DNA from: Paraburkholderia sp. PREW-6R
GTDB taxonomy: Bacteria; Pseudomonadota; Gammaproteobacteria; Burkholderiales; Burkholderiaceae
Direction of reading: 5' to 3'
Assembly (NCBI RefSeq): GCF_039621805.1
Contig: NZ_CP155074.1
Span: 1,736,001 to 1,800,000 of the forward strand
Length of the DNA: 64,000 bases
Shown: in pieces, positions 52,727-61,262 of the stretch
Layout of the letters: each line of letters opens with the position of its first letter
How positions within the stretch are numbered: position 1 is the stretch's first letter
The notes under the pieces: model-generated
Told to the model about the DNA's origin: nothing
Databases searched by the model: none
The model's input: the letters and a program-made list of their open reading frames with translations, nothing else
Program-made: the position numbers and the translations under genes

Positions 52727-53850
52727 TTCATCACCTCTTCGTAGTCAACGGGTCGCGCCAGCGACACCGGCCTGGCCAGGAGCGAGTCCCGCGATGAGGC
52801 CATTTCCGCTCGCTCCGGAAATTCGGGCGAGCCTCTCTGCCGAGGCACCTCCGCTATCGGGACGTGCCCGCTCCCGAAAGAATGACAGCGTGCACCGTCA
52901 GCCGGACCGAGGCTCTGGCATGTTTTGCACTACTTCGTACCTATGTGTCGGACACGCCGCCGTATGCGTCGAATTCCACACCTGGGTACGCAGTCGGGGA
53001 ATCGGGAGGGTGCTGAGTGCAGCGCGCGCGGTCGCGGCTCACGGCGCGAGTCGGCGTCCGGATCAACAATGTCAACGGACGTGGTAAACAACTGCCGTGT
53101 GGCACTCGCCCCTGCAAGTATGTTATAGCGCAGGCAATGACACAGAGTTAGCGAATAATTGAGTCGGCCATCCGGATGAGGGGTGACGGCTTTTGAAGGC
53201 CCGATGAGAGCGGTCGCAGACTGGCTGCGCTGCGTACCACACTTGACGACCTGATTCCCGTTCGATGAATGTCGCACTCGCCATGAAGCAAGATTTCGAC
53301 ACGTTTCGGCAGAAACTGGAAAGAAGCGCTGCTGCGCTCCTACTAGACTTGATCTCATCGCCCAAAGGGATGTCGTTCAAATAGCGACCAACGGATCGGT
53401 TGGCGTTTCGGACTGATCGATTTGATAGTTCGCAGACGATACCCCTATCCCTATCGAATGTAGTGCTCGCCACTCAATAAGGTATCCTGATCTATTATTG
53501 CTCGCCTGACGAAAGTACTTTACTTGCATCAGAACGGTCGTCGGTACGGAGCGCCACTGCACGCAGGTGACATTGCTGATGCGCGCTGTTGACCGCGAAC
53601 ACGCTGGAGTGGGTCAAACACGATGCCGACCACAGAGAGTCCGACCTGCGGCTCGGCCGTCAGGCCGTGCTGACTCGGCGGCCGTCGGAACTCGATTGCC
53701 GACGCGGTGACCGCCGAAGTGCGCAAATGCAATGCCGGACATTTTGCTCGGGAAACATGCGGCGGCCCATTTAAAAGGGCTGATTCGATACCTGCTCGCC
53801 GGTGTCTCAGCCTCTCAGATACCTATATTTCGAAATGTGCAGGCCAGAGC
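52727..53850. other. Long intergenic stretch (1.1 kb) without a supported gene
   Basis: The region between the small exported protein and the luciferase-like oxidoreductase has only short frames on both strands, rich in Arg, Ser and Cys and without family features. The lack of any good reading frame in 1.1 kb is unusual for this densely coded window and may mark an eroded gene or mobile-element scar. No inverted terminal repeats were recognised. Confidence 0.4.
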
Positions 53851-54822
53851 ATGTTTTCTCCGAATTCCATTCCCTATCAGCAACAACCTGGCTATCAGCG
53901 CACCTACCGCCAAGGGCGCCTGAGCCTCGGTCTTTTCTTTCCTCTCGAAGCCTTCACCGGCGACACGCCAAGCATGCTCGACCAGGTGAGCCTCGCCCGC
54001 CGGGCCGAAAAACTGGGTTTCTCCGCTCTCTGGTTTCGCGACGTGCCGTTACGCGACCCCAGCTTCGGTGATTCGGGCCAAGTCTTCGATCCGTGGGTCT
54101 ACTTGGGTTTTATGGCGGCGCACACTCGCTCGATTGCGCTGGGTACCGCGTCGGTCATCCTGCCAATCCGCAATCCCCTCCACACCGCCAAGGCCGCAAC
54201 CAGTGTCGATCAGCTCAGTGGTGGCCGCCTGCTACTCGGCGTGGCTTCCGGTGACCGGCCAGTAGAGTTTCCAGCATTCGGTGTGGACCCGGAGCAGCGC
54301 GGCAGCCTGTTCCGCGAATATCTCGAGGTATTTCGCAAGGTTCAGCTCACCAGTTTCGCGACTGTGACCTGGTCCGGCGGCAGGCTCGAGGGAGCAGATC
54401 TGATTCCCAAGCCGACCACGGCGGAAATTCCTTTCTTCGTCACCGGCCATAGCCGCCAGTCGCTGGAGTGGATCGCACGCTACAGTCATGGCTGGATCAC
54501 CTATCCGCGTGCGCCGAAGGTTCAGCAGCTGATTGTCGAGCGCTGGCGCACGGCGGTCCGTGCCGAGTGCGGGGAACTGTTCAAACCCTTCACCCAGTCG
54601 CTCTACATCGACCTGACCGCCGACCCGCAGACACCACCGCGGCCGATCCACCTGGGCTATCAACTGGGACGACATCACCTGATTGCGCTGCTGCACAGCC
54701 TGCAGGAGGAGGTTGGCGTGAACCATGTGATCTTCAATCTGAAATACGGCCAACGCCCCGCAGCGGAGGTCATCGAGGAGCTCGGTGAGTTCGTTCTCCC
54801 GGACTTTGTCATGGCGAGCTGA
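53851..54822 (+). CDS. LLM-class flavin-dependent oxidoreductase
   Basis: The 323-residue product matches the luciferase-like monooxygenase fold: LSLGLFFPLEAFTGDTPSML, VSLARRAEKLGFSALWFRDV, IALGTASVILPIRNPLHTAK, and LSGGRLLLGVASGDRPVEFP. It resembles the BA3436-type subgroup (TIGR03571), which lacks a defined substrate. It would use FMNH2 from a separate reductase. The ATG at 53851 is chosen because the TIM barrel begins just after it; the upstream frame is Cys/Arg-rich and non-homologous. Confidence 0.88.
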   Translation: MFSPNSIPYQQQPGYQRTYRQGRLSLGLFFPLEAFTGDTPSMLDQVSLARRAEKLGFSALWFRDVPLRDPSFGDSGQVFDPWVYLGFMAAHTRSIALGTASVILPIRNPLHTAKAATSVDQLSGGRLLLGVASGDRPVEFPAFGVDPEQRGSLFREYLEVFRKVQLTSFATVTWSGGRLEGADLIPKPTTAEIPFFVTGHSRQSLEWIARYSHGWITYPRAPKVQQLIVERWRTAVRAECGELFKPFTQSLYIDLTADPQTPPRPIHLGYQLGRHHLIALLHSLQEEVGVNHVIFNLKYGQRPAAEVIEELGEFVLPDFVMAS

Positions 54823-55168
54823 GCAGATGCTGGAGAGCGACGACCGGCACTTCCTATCCGGTCACCGCGACGCCCAGCGCATCAGCACTGCCCGCTCAAG
54901 TGGTCGATACCTGCCCGAAGATGGCCAGTGCGCGAAATTGGATGCTCTCGTGCGGCGCGGCTAGCGGCGGCGCATGGAGTTCTGGAAGAGGCGGTACGAA
55001 GGGTGAGGCGGTCACCGCTCGACGGCGCCGAAGTTCTACGACGAGCAGCGATCTCATTGGGCGAATGACAGATTGATGCGATGTCGCTTCGCGGGGCCGG
55101 GAACTCGCAGCCGTGAAGTCGCTATGGGTGAACATTTTCGTTTCGAAAACGCTGGAGAGCATACGAAC
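54823..55168. other. Intergenic stretch, no supported gene
   Basis: About 345 bases separate the luciferase-like gene from the PRISE-type reductase on the same strand. Frames in it are short and overlapping. No terminator with a T-tract is seen. Confidence 0.35.
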
Positions 55169-56212
55169 ATGAAAACAGTCGTCGTAGCAGGCGCGGTCGG
55201 AGTGATCGGGCGCGGATTACTCGCACACTATGAAACCAAAGGCGTCGATCTGGTCGCCGTTTCCCGACGCGCGCCTGATTTCCCGACGCGCGCGCGGCAC
55301 CTGGCGGTTGACTTGCTGGACAGAGAATCCTGCGAGGCGCTACTTGCACAAGTACCGGAAGCGACGCATCTCGTGTTCGCAGCCTACCAGGAGAAGCCAA
55401 CGCCAGCGGAACTGGTCGCGGTGAATCTGCAGATGTTGAAGAACATAGTCGAGGTCATGGAGAAGCACGCTCCGAACCTGCAACACGTCGCGCTGATGCA
55501 GGGAGGCAAGGCGTACGGCGTGCATATTGGCCCGATTCCGTCGCCCGCGAAGGAAAGCGACCCGCGCCATATGCCACCGAATTTCTATTACGATCAGGAG
55601 GATTTCCTTCGGGAACGTTCAGTGGGCAAATCATGGTCCTGGACCGCATTTCGTCCCGAGGGTGTCGCAGGGGTAGCCGTGGGGAATCCCATGAATCTGC
55701 TGATGGTGATTGCTGTGTATGGAACCTTGGCGAAGGCCTTGGGCGTTCCCATGTCTTTTCCCGGCTCGCGCGCCGCTTATGACGCACTCTACCAGGTGAC
55801 CGATACGCGAATTCTCGCGAGCGCTGTCGATTGGGCCGGCGAGACCGACGCATGCCGAGGCGAGATTTACAACATCACCAATGGCGATTACTTCAGATGG
55901 TCTCGCGTCTGGCCGCGTCTGGCGCGGTTTTTCGAAGTGGCGGCCGGGGAGCCGTTCCCCATGGTGTTACAGCAGATGATGGCCGACAAGGCAGAACTGT
56001 GGAAGAGGCTGGTCGAGAAGCACAACCTTCGAGATTACCCATACGACCAGATCGTGTCGTGGAAGTTTGGCGACATGATTTTCAAAACGACTTTCGACAA
56101 CATCTCCAGCACGATAAAGGCGCGCAAACACGGCTTCCATGATTGCATCGATTCAGAGGAAATGTACATCGAGATGCTGACCGAGCTTAGGGAGCAACGT
56201 TACATTCCCTGA
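55169..56212 (+). CDS. PRISE-type SDR (progesterone 5-beta-reductase/iridoid synthase-like)
   Basis: The 347-residue product starts at the ATG at 55169 (CTGGAGAGCATACGAAC before it). The Rossmann motif VVAGAVGVIGRGLLAHYETK is at the N-terminus. NFYYDQEDFLRERS matches the NFYYxxED motif that replaces YxxxK in the PRISE group. WSWTAFRPEGVAGVAVGNPM and TNGDYFRWSRVWPRLARFFE are further PRISE marks. These enzymes reduce activated C=C bonds of enones with NAD(P)H; bacterial members have broad substrates. It is the last host gene before the prophage boundary. Confidence 0.88.
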   Translation: MKTVVVAGAVGVIGRGLLAHYETKGVDLVAVSRRAPDFPTRARHLAVDLLDRESCEALLAQVPEATHLVFAAYQEKPTPAELVAVNLQMLKNIVEVMEKHAPNLQHVALMQGGKAYGVHIGPIPSPAKESDPRHMPPNFYYDQEDFLRERSVGKSWSWTAFRPEGVAGVAVGNPMNLLMVIAVYGTLAKALGVPMSFPGSRAAYDALYQVTDTRILASAVDWAGETDACRGEIYNITNGDYFRWSRVWPRLARFFEVAAGEPFPMVLQQMMADKAELWKRLVEKHNLRDYPYDQIVSWKFGDMIFKTTFDNISSTIKARKHGFHDCIDSEEMYIEMLTELREQRYIP

Positions 56213-56302
56213 AAGATTCTGCCGCGCGAAAAGCCGTCGTATGAAAATGGGCGGCCGAGCAACGGAGCGATAGTGTGCTCAACGGGCGATGTCCGAAATC
56301 CG

Positions 56303-56369
56303 TGGCGGAAGGCAGCCGGAGTCGAACCGACCTGAGAACGTCTGACGCCCTCAACTGGGTTTGAAGACC
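56303..56369 (-). pseudogene. selC: 3' fragment of tRNA-Sec (selC); predicted attachment-site repeat
   Basis: Read on the minus strand, this is the 3' part of tRNA-Sec. It has the anticodon loop CTTCAAA with anticodon TCA (56364-56362), CCCAG, a long variable arm (GAGGGCG...CGTTCTC), the T arm GTCGG-TTCGACT-CCGGC, the eight-base acceptor strand TGCCTTCC, discriminator G and an encoded CCA ending at 56303. The 5' half (acceptor, D arm and most of the anticodon 5' strand) is missing; the sequence diverges inside the anticodon stem. A tRNA 3' fragment beside phage genes is the usual mark of integrase-mediated insertion. It cannot itself make a functional tRNA. Confidence 0.88.
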
Positions 56370-56661
56370 GATACGCCTGTGCATCTATACAGCAGTTTGT
56401 CTTGGAGCGACGGTCCTATAAGGCTTTGCAGGCAGCCGAGATGCTGTATATGTGAACAGTGTTTGCAGGTTTGAGGCAGAAAAACCCACACCGTTTTCCC
56501 GCGCCGATGGTGCGCTCTCCACCGCCGCGGCACTATGCCGACGTGTGATTATTTATGAATTTACGAGCAACAGCATGGATACGCCGGACCGTGAGTGCGA
56601 GAATCGCCGCTGGTCTCGAACTGTGGCTGGACCCCCCCTGCTAGGGCCATGGTTCGCTTAG

Positions 56662-56690
56662 GACGACACCACTGGTGTCGTCTTTTTTTT
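56662..56690 (+). terminator. Strong Rho-independent terminator
   Basis: GACGACAC and GTGTCGTC form an eight-base-pair stem with loop CACTG (the outer C and G can also pair), followed directly by eight T residues. It ends a plus-strand transcript coming from about 56500-56660, where only a weak 28-codon frame (56575-56661, MDTPDRECENRR start) exists. A small RNA or short gene at the prophage edge is possible. Confidence 0.85.
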
Positions 56691-56870
56691 GTTCGTTAGC
56701 CGACCGTTCGGCTGCCTTGTAGTTGAGCGAATTAAAAAGCGCAAGCGGTAGTAATCTTGAGTTGTAGGAATTGAGTAGTAGGCGCTAATCTCCCCCCGCT
56801 TTTCGATGTGCCATTCGGATGATCGGCATTTATCCCGTGAAGCAGTGATTTTCTCTATCAAGGACTATTA

Positions 56871-57215
56871 ATGCAAGGTAATCTCATCCTCAAATCCAGC
56901 CTAACCATCGCGGACATCATCGGCCACGCTATCATCTGGGTTCTGCTCGTACCGCTCACACTCGGGTTCGCTTTGTTCGTCTACCCGTATTACCTGTACC
57001 GCTTCGTCATCAGCAAAACGACTGCTTACAGCGCGGACGGTCGCGAAATCGGACGACTCGCCTGCACGATCGATCTGGCAACTATCATCGGCAACATCGT
57101 GATCTGGGCGATCATCTCAGTGGTTACGCTCGGCGTCGGCTACATCTTCTTCATGTACAAAATTATTGCGCATTGCATGAGCCACACTCGCGTCATTTCG
57201 CACGCCTCGGCATGA
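56871..57215 (+). CDS. Small membrane protein with internal duplication (prophage accessory gene)
   Basis: The 114-residue protein has two similar halves: LTIADIIGHAIIWVLLVPLT with LGFALFVYPYYLYRFVI, and TIDLATIIGNIVIWAIISVV with TLGVGYIFFMYKIIAHCM. Each half is a helical hairpin, so four membrane segments are likely. It is on the opposite strand to the phage genes and is preceded by a strong terminator and an AGGA site, the usual layout of a lysogenic-conversion (moron) gene. The function is not known; similar short bacterial membrane proteins of the DUF6693 type have such repeats. Confidence 0.75.
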   Translation: MQGNLILKSSLTIADIIGHAIIWVLLVPLTLGFALFVYPYYLYRFVISKTTAYSADGREIGRLACTIDLATIIGNIVIWAIISVVTLGVGYIFFMYKIIAHCMSHTRVISHASA

Positions 57216-57284
57216 CGCTGGACGGCCGCAAGCGCGATAGCGCCGTGCCGCCCCGCGCACCGTCATAACCCTCCGCCTTAAGTC

Positions 57285-58106
57285 TCAGCCTTCCGAAAAG
57301 GAGCCGAAGAGGTCATCAGCGCCTGCTTCGAGATCCCAATTCGCAATGACAAGCTCACGGCTTGGCTGAGACGAGGGGGCACACCCCGACGCGTTGTTCA
57401 CTGAATAGCGGATGTCGAGCTCCAGCATTGACTGCCCGATAAATGCTCGGCGGATGTCGGGGTGGTCGTTGATACTCACCATCACCCGGCCCTTGCACTC
57501 CAGCATGAACGCTGCAAGGCGCTCGTACTCCTCGAATGGAAAAGGGACGCCATAGCCCTCGGTCTGCCAGTAAGGCGGATCGCAATAGAAAAACGTGTGA
57601 CTACGATCGTAGCGCTCCATGCACGTCAGCCACGACAGATTCTCGACCGTCGCACCGGCAAGGCGAAGGTGCGCCGCCGATAGACTCTCTTCAATACGCA
57701 GCAGGTTGACGGTTGGCGCTGTTGTCGCTGTACCGAAATGCTGTCCACTAACCTTGCCGCCGAACGCGTGATGCTGAAGGTAATAGAACCGTGCCGCTCG
57801 CTGGATATCGGTGAGCGTTTCCGGGACCGATTGTTGGTGCCATTTAAAGACCTGCCGACTCGAGATCGCCCACTTGAACTGTCGAACAAACTCCTCGAGG
57901 TGGTTCTGAACCACGCGATAGAGGTTGACGAGTTCGCCGTTCAGGTCGTTAAGAATTTCGACGCGGGCGGGTTGCGGCCGCAGGAAGTACAGCGCCGCTC
58001 CACCGCAGAACACTTCGACATAGCAGTCGTGCTGCGGAAACAGTGGAATGATTTTGTCGGCCAGACGGCGCTTGCCGCCCAGCCACGGGACTATCGGGTT
58101 TACCAT
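57285..58106 (-). CDS. Phage DNA adenine methylase (Dam family)
   Basis: The 273-residue product matches the D12 class N6-adenine methyltransferases. It has PWLGGKRRLADKII (SAM-binding start), YVEVFCGGAALYF and the catalytic DPPY at 176-179 (FFYCDPPYWQTEGYG), with VMVSINDHPDIRRAF in the C-terminal part. Dam-type proteins methylate adenine in a short palindrome such as GATC. In phages they protect against restriction or affect packaging. It is at the end of the lysis-side transcript, next to the attachment site. Confidence 0.92.
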   Translation of the reverse strand: MVNPIVPWLGGKRRLADKIIPLFPQHDCYVEVFCGGAALYFLRPQPARVEILNDLNGELVNLYRVVQNHLEEFVRQFKWAISSRQVFKWHQQSVPETLTDIQRAARFYYLQHHAFGGKVSGQHFGTATTAPTVNLLRIEESLSAAHLRLAGATVENLSWLTCMERYDRSHTFFYCDPPYWQTEGYGVPFPFEEYERLAAFMLECKGRVMVSINDHPDIRRAFIGQSMLELDIRYSVNNASGCAPSSQPSRELVIANWDLEAGADDLFGSFSEG

Positions 58107-58254
58107 CGTGATTTTGCCGGAACGTAACCGGTAGAATTCGCCCCGCCTTCGAAGGTAGCAGGGCCTTGGCTAATTCACTGGCATGGGCAGTGGAAAGGTG
58201 GTCGGCTCGATGCCCTCACATCGAACCGATCGCCCTGTCTCTCTAATGCTGCCG

Positions 58255-58497
58255 TTACTGCTGAATCGGTGCTGTGGCGACAGCCGGACATACGCCGTCA
58301 ATCGCTGGCGTAATATCAGACTGCACCGTATTCAATGCGCCCCCCGTGAACACGTCAGTTGCAATCGCAAGACCGCCGTCAGCAGCCCGACATGCGATCG
58401 CGAGTTGCTGTGTGTCGGACAAAGGTGGCTGCGTGCCGCAAGCCGCAAGCGCAGTCGCGAGAAGGCTTGCCAAAAGGCATGCGATGGTTCGTTTCAT
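58255..58497 (-). CDS. Phage lysis-module lipoprotein
   Basis: The 80-residue product has a lipoprotein signal (ACLLASLLATALAACGTQ, lipobox LAAC). The mature part is ~60 residues with two Cys and a short Ala/Val/Thr-rich sequence. AAGGAGACAGC precedes the ATG, which overlaps the stop of the upstream gene by four bases. Position after holin and endolysin fits a Rz1-like outer-membrane spanin subunit, but it is not Pro-rich as usual Rz1 proteins are and no Rz partner is clear, so the role is inferred. Confidence 0.65.
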   Translation of the reverse strand: MKRTIACLLASLLATALAACGTQPPLSDTQQLAIACRAADGGLAIATDVFTGGALNTVQSDITPAIDGVCPAVATAPIQQ

Positions 58498-58751
58498 GCT
58501 GTCTCCTTGGGTTGAGCCACGAGCGGCGCAACGCTCGCAGCGGGTTGTGCAGTCGCCGGATTGGCGGCTCGGCGACTCGTGTATTGCTGAACAAGCCAGT
58601 GAGCGCTGACGACAATGCCTGTCGAAATCGACACTTGGTCTTGCGCATTCAAACCGAGACCGAAACGGTTGTTCAAAGACGCAATGACAGCGACGAGGCA
58701 TGCGATTGCGGCACCGGCCGTACCGGTTGCTGTGGGCGACGATTGGTTCAT
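58494..58751 (-). CDS. Putative phage holin
   Basis: The 85-residue product starts at 58751 (AAAAGGAGCAGC before it). It has a hydrophobic segment at about residues 11-26 (TAGAAIACLVAVIASL) and a second at about 40-58 (VSISTGIVVSAHWLVQQY). A basic and then Pro/Ala-rich tail follows (SRRAANPATAQPAASVAPLV). Size, two membrane segments and location beside the endolysin fit a class II holin. No specific holin family was recognised by sequence. Confidence 0.65.
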   Translation of the reverse strand: MNQSSPTATGTAGAAIACLVAVIASLNNRFGLGLNAQDQVSISTGIVVSAHWLVQQYTSRRAANPATAQPAASVAPLVAQPKETA

Positions 58752-58761
58752 GCTGCTCCTT

Positions 58762-59217
58762 TTAACAGTCGAGTGACGATAGGTTGTGCGTCCGGATAAT
58801 CGAGACGAGCTTCTGTCCGTATTGCGGATCGGTGGAATATCCTGCCGCGGCAACCGCCATTGCGAACGCCGAGCCGCTGGTGCACGAGAACGCGGGGTGA
58901 TAGCGCGGATTCGCGACGAGGAACGTTGCGTGGTCGTCCATGCAGGCTTGCCAGTCGGGATACTTACGCCAGGTCGCTGGCTCTGTTACCCGTTGTCCCT
59001 GTATGAACTCCGATGTGTTCATCTCCATGACCGCCCCGTGCCAGGACGCATCGGCTTTTACGCCGAACAGGTTGTAAGCCTGCATCGCCAGCGCTGAAGT
59101 CCCCCATCCTGATTCGAGTGCCCCTTGCGCGACTACGAACGATGCTGGGATGCGCGTGTTTTTTGCGCTGGCCTGCGCGGCCGGCGCGATCGCCGCAATG
59201 AAATCGCTCGCGTTCAT
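58762..59217 (-). CDS. Phage endolysin (glucosaminidase / FlgJ-type)
   Basis: The 151-residue product is a glucosaminidase-fold muramidase: FIAAIAPAAQASAKNTRIPA, FVVAQGALESGWGTSALAMQ (catalytic Glu35) and AYNLFGVKADASW, FRKYPDW-like substrate region WRKYPDWQACMDDHATFLVA, and AGYSTDPQYGQKLVSIIRTH. It cleaves peptidoglycan at lysis. No signal peptide is present, so release needs the holin. The ATG at 59217 overlaps the stop of the upstream small gene by four bases. Confidence 0.9.
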   Translation of the reverse strand: MNASDFIAAIAPAAQASAKNTRIPASFVVAQGALESGWGTSALAMQAYNLFGVKADASWHGAVMEMNTSEFIQGQRVTEPATWRKYPDWQACMDDHATFLVANPRYHPAFSCTSGSAFAMAVAAAGYSTDPQYGQKLVSIIRTHNLSSLDC

Positions 59218-59417
59218 TTGTGGATCCATCCTTGGCCGACGAGCGCGAGATACACACAGCCCGCAAACGCTGCAGCCAGGAGGGCGCCTAACGTCCACTT
59301 GCCGAACTGCGCGAACTGCTTGTCGAGCCACGCATCAAGTGACTCGCGGAACACCACCTTCATTTCTTCGCGCTGGAACGCCTCCTTGATCGCGGCGTGC
59401 TTGTCTGCTTCGGACAT
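59214..59417 (-). CDS. Small phage membrane protein (holin/antiholin candidate)
   Basis: The 67-residue product has a charged amphipathic N-terminus (SEADKHAAIKEAFQREEMKV) and one C-terminal membrane helix (WTLGALLAAAFAGCVYLALV). It is the first gene of the lysis cassette, right after a terminator, and overlaps the endolysin start. A single helix at the C-terminus with a soluble N-terminus is seen in some phage antiholins and class III holins. The call rests on position and topology. Confidence 0.65.
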   Translation of the reverse strand: MSEADKHAAIKEAFQREEMKVVFRESLDAWLDKQFAQFGKWTLGALLAAAFAGCVYLALVGQGWIHK

Positions 59418-59434
59418 CGAGTACCCCAAGAATG

Positions 59435-59457
59435 AAAAAAGCCGCCCGGTGGGCGGC
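59435..59457 (-). terminator. Rho-independent terminator between tail and lysis genes
   Basis: On the minus strand GCCGCCC-ACC-GGGCGGC is followed by six T residues. It lies 27 bases past the stop of the second tail-fibre gene and just before the lysis cassette, so it would end tail transcription. Lysis genes would then depend on read-through or a promoter inside the short gap. Confidence 0.85.
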
Positions 59458-59483
59458 TGTGATCGAGTTTTACTGCCGGAAAT

Positions 59484-60713
59484 TCAGGCGATCTTGAGGA
59501 ACGCGAGATTGCCTTGAAGGCGAAGCGCTACGCCGCCCGGGCCAACGATCTTTGAGAAGCAGACCGCGACCGGGTTAGCGATCCGCACGACGCTGGAAAA
59601 CGACAGGTAGCCAAGCTCACCGCCCTGTGTGACGGTGGACACGGGTGGCGGTGGAAAATACTGCGCGCTGTATTGATAGATCCCGGGAAACCCGAAACCG
59701 AGGAAGCCAGCGGAGAACACCATCTGAATGGGCGACTGAAATGTGTCTTCCGAGTCAGCCACGATGTTTGCAGAGCCAACGACGAGGTAAGTGCCGAAGG
59801 GTAGATTCATCGTCTTGTCGTCATTGAACTCGACGCTCAAGCCATTCAGGGAATTGCCCAGGCTCATGTCAAGCTGGTAGTAATTCCCCATGTCAATGCC
59901 ACGGCCGAAGTTGCCCTGCGAGGTATTGCCCGGTTCGATCTGGAAGCCGGGCAGGCTCGCGGCCGCAGCGGCAGGCAAATCCCTCAGGTCGTTGTAGCTG
60001 CCTGAGGTCGCCACATCCGCAAGCCCGGCTACGTCGGCCGCCTCAACTCGCACGCTCAGACCGTTCTGTCCAGCACGCAATAGGTTGCCGTCGATGGGAT
60101 CAAGCGCCACGGAAACCTGCAGCGGCGACTGCGCTGTCCCGGTCCCTGAGACCGTTATGCCGAGGCCGGACGAGGCCGACACTGCCTGCAGGAAGGCCGT
60201 CAGATCGATCTGCACGTCGGGCTCGCCGTCGGTGCCCTGCAGTACCAGTACCCCCGCCTGGAGCGTCGCGCCGGCGAGATGTGCATCGACAGCGGCGAGG
60301 TTGACTGTCAGCGTCTGGCCTGCCTCGTTCGTGAACGTCAGCACCTTGTTCACTGCATCCCAGCTCTGCTGCGTGACGGTCTGATGCTGCTTCACAGCGG
60401 CATCCGTCAGCAACGCCTTGCCGTCCGTGCCTGACACGAGCACGTTTCCCGCGTCCGACGACGGCCCCTGGTATAGCTTGTTGAGTGCGTCCGCGAGGTC
60501 GTCGTACCGGTTTGCTGTCGGCGTGATCCCTGCCTGCTGCAGGACGCGAAGCAGGTTGCCAAGCAGATCGTTCATCGGGTCGGCACCGACTTTTGTCCCC
60601 GCGACCCCAGGCGCGCAATCACGCCCCCATCCGCCGGTACCGGTCGGCGGAATTACCTGCCCCTGTGCGGCGTTGGATGGAACGCTTACGCTATTGATCT
60701 GAAATCCCTGCAT
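59484..60713 (-). CDS. Phage tail fibre protein 2
   Basis: The 409-residue product has an N-terminal ~80-residue module (MQGFQINSVSVPSNAAQGQV, then PPTGTGGWGRDCAPG, LLGNLLRVLQQAGITPTANR) shared with the other tail-fibre gene. A beta-rich central part follows (VLTFTNEAGQTLTVNLAAVD, VLVLQGTDGEPDVQIDLTAF, GLGITVSGTGTAQSPLQVSV). A C-terminal receptor-binding-like domain (MGNYYQLDMSLGNSLNGLSV, YLSFSSVVRIANPVAVCFSK) completes it. The shared N-terminus probably attaches both fibres to the same baseplate position. It follows the DUF4376 gene by three bases and ends before a terminator. Confidence 0.82.
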   Translation of the reverse strand: MQGFQINSVSVPSNAAQGQVIPPTGTGGWGRDCAPGVAGTKVGADPMNDLLGNLLRVLQQAGITPTANRYDDLADALNKLYQGPSSDAGNVLVSGTDGKALLTDAAVKQHQTVTQQSWDAVNKVLTFTNEAGQTLTVNLAAVDAHLAGATLQAGVLVLQGTDGEPDVQIDLTAFLQAVSASSGLGITVSGTGTAQSPLQVSVALDPIDGNLLRAGQNGLSVRVEAADVAGLADVATSGSYNDLRDLPAAAAASLPGFQIEPGNTSQGNFGRGIDMGNYYQLDMSLGNSLNGLSVEFNDDKTMNLPFGTYLVVGSANIVADSEDTFQSPIQMVFSAGFLGFGFPGIYQYSAQYFPPPPVSTVTQGGELGYLSFSSVVRIANPVAVCFSKIVGPGGVALRLQGNLAFLKIA

Positions 60714-60716
60714 GCC

Positions 60717-61262
60717 CTACCCCAGATCGACGACGTTTGACGGAAACACGGCTTCTGCGCCACTCCGCAAGGCATTGAGCGCCTGTCGGCAACCGGAAAC
60801 GTACTGCGCAGCACCTTTCGCGAACGCCATGAAAGATGCTGTGCTCGTGAAGGTGCGGAGGTCCCCACCGGCATCGGGCCACGCGAAGCTGGACTGGCCG
60901 TTCGTGAACTCCGAATACGTCGAGATGAATTGCGCCTCTGCGGCAATGTTGCTGACATCCTCAGCCGACACGCCATAGGTGCCTTCGAGCGCTGGCACCG
61001 AGCTGCTTCTGACTGACAATCCGGCTGAAATGGCTGCGGCATATTGCTGCTCTGGCGTCAACGCGGGCGCAACGTAGGCTCCCACTGGGCCATATTTCCC
61101 GGCGGCCAGATCCGCGAAGATCTCCGCGCCGTGCTGCACCGGATCGTCCCGCACCGCGAGGAATTGCACGGGCTCCGCAAAGCCATCGAACTGCACCATG
61201 CAAGCGATGCACGATCCGTCCGCACTGCCATAAACCGGGTTAGTTACTGTCGTGTAATTCAT
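60717..61262 (-). CDS. DUF4376-type tail fibre-associated protein
   Basis: The 181-residue product has YVAPALTPEQQYAAAISAGL and a C-terminal region FAWPDAGGDLRTFTSTASFM, AFAKGAAQYVSGCRQALNAL that matches the DUF4376 pattern. Such proteins lie beside tail-fibre genes in many proteobacterial phages and act as assembly chaperones or fibre-associated subunits. Its start overlaps the stop of the first fibre gene by one base (ATGA at 61262-61259), so it is coupled to that fibre. Confidence 0.75.
   Translation of the reverse strand: MNYTTVTNPVYGSADGSCIACMVQFDGFAEPVQFLAVRDDPVQHGAEIFADLAAGKYGPVGAYVAPALTPEQQYAAAISAGLSVRSSSVPALEGTYGVSAEDVSNIAAEAQFISTYSEFTNGQSSFAWPDAGGDLRTFTSTASFMAFAKGAAQYVSGCRQALNALRSGAEAVFPSNVVDLG

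Noticed and set aside
56303..56369. Considered as a functional tRNA-Sec gene
   Set aside because: The acceptor 5' strand, D arm and most of the anticodon 5' strand are missing, so it cannot fold as a full tRNA.
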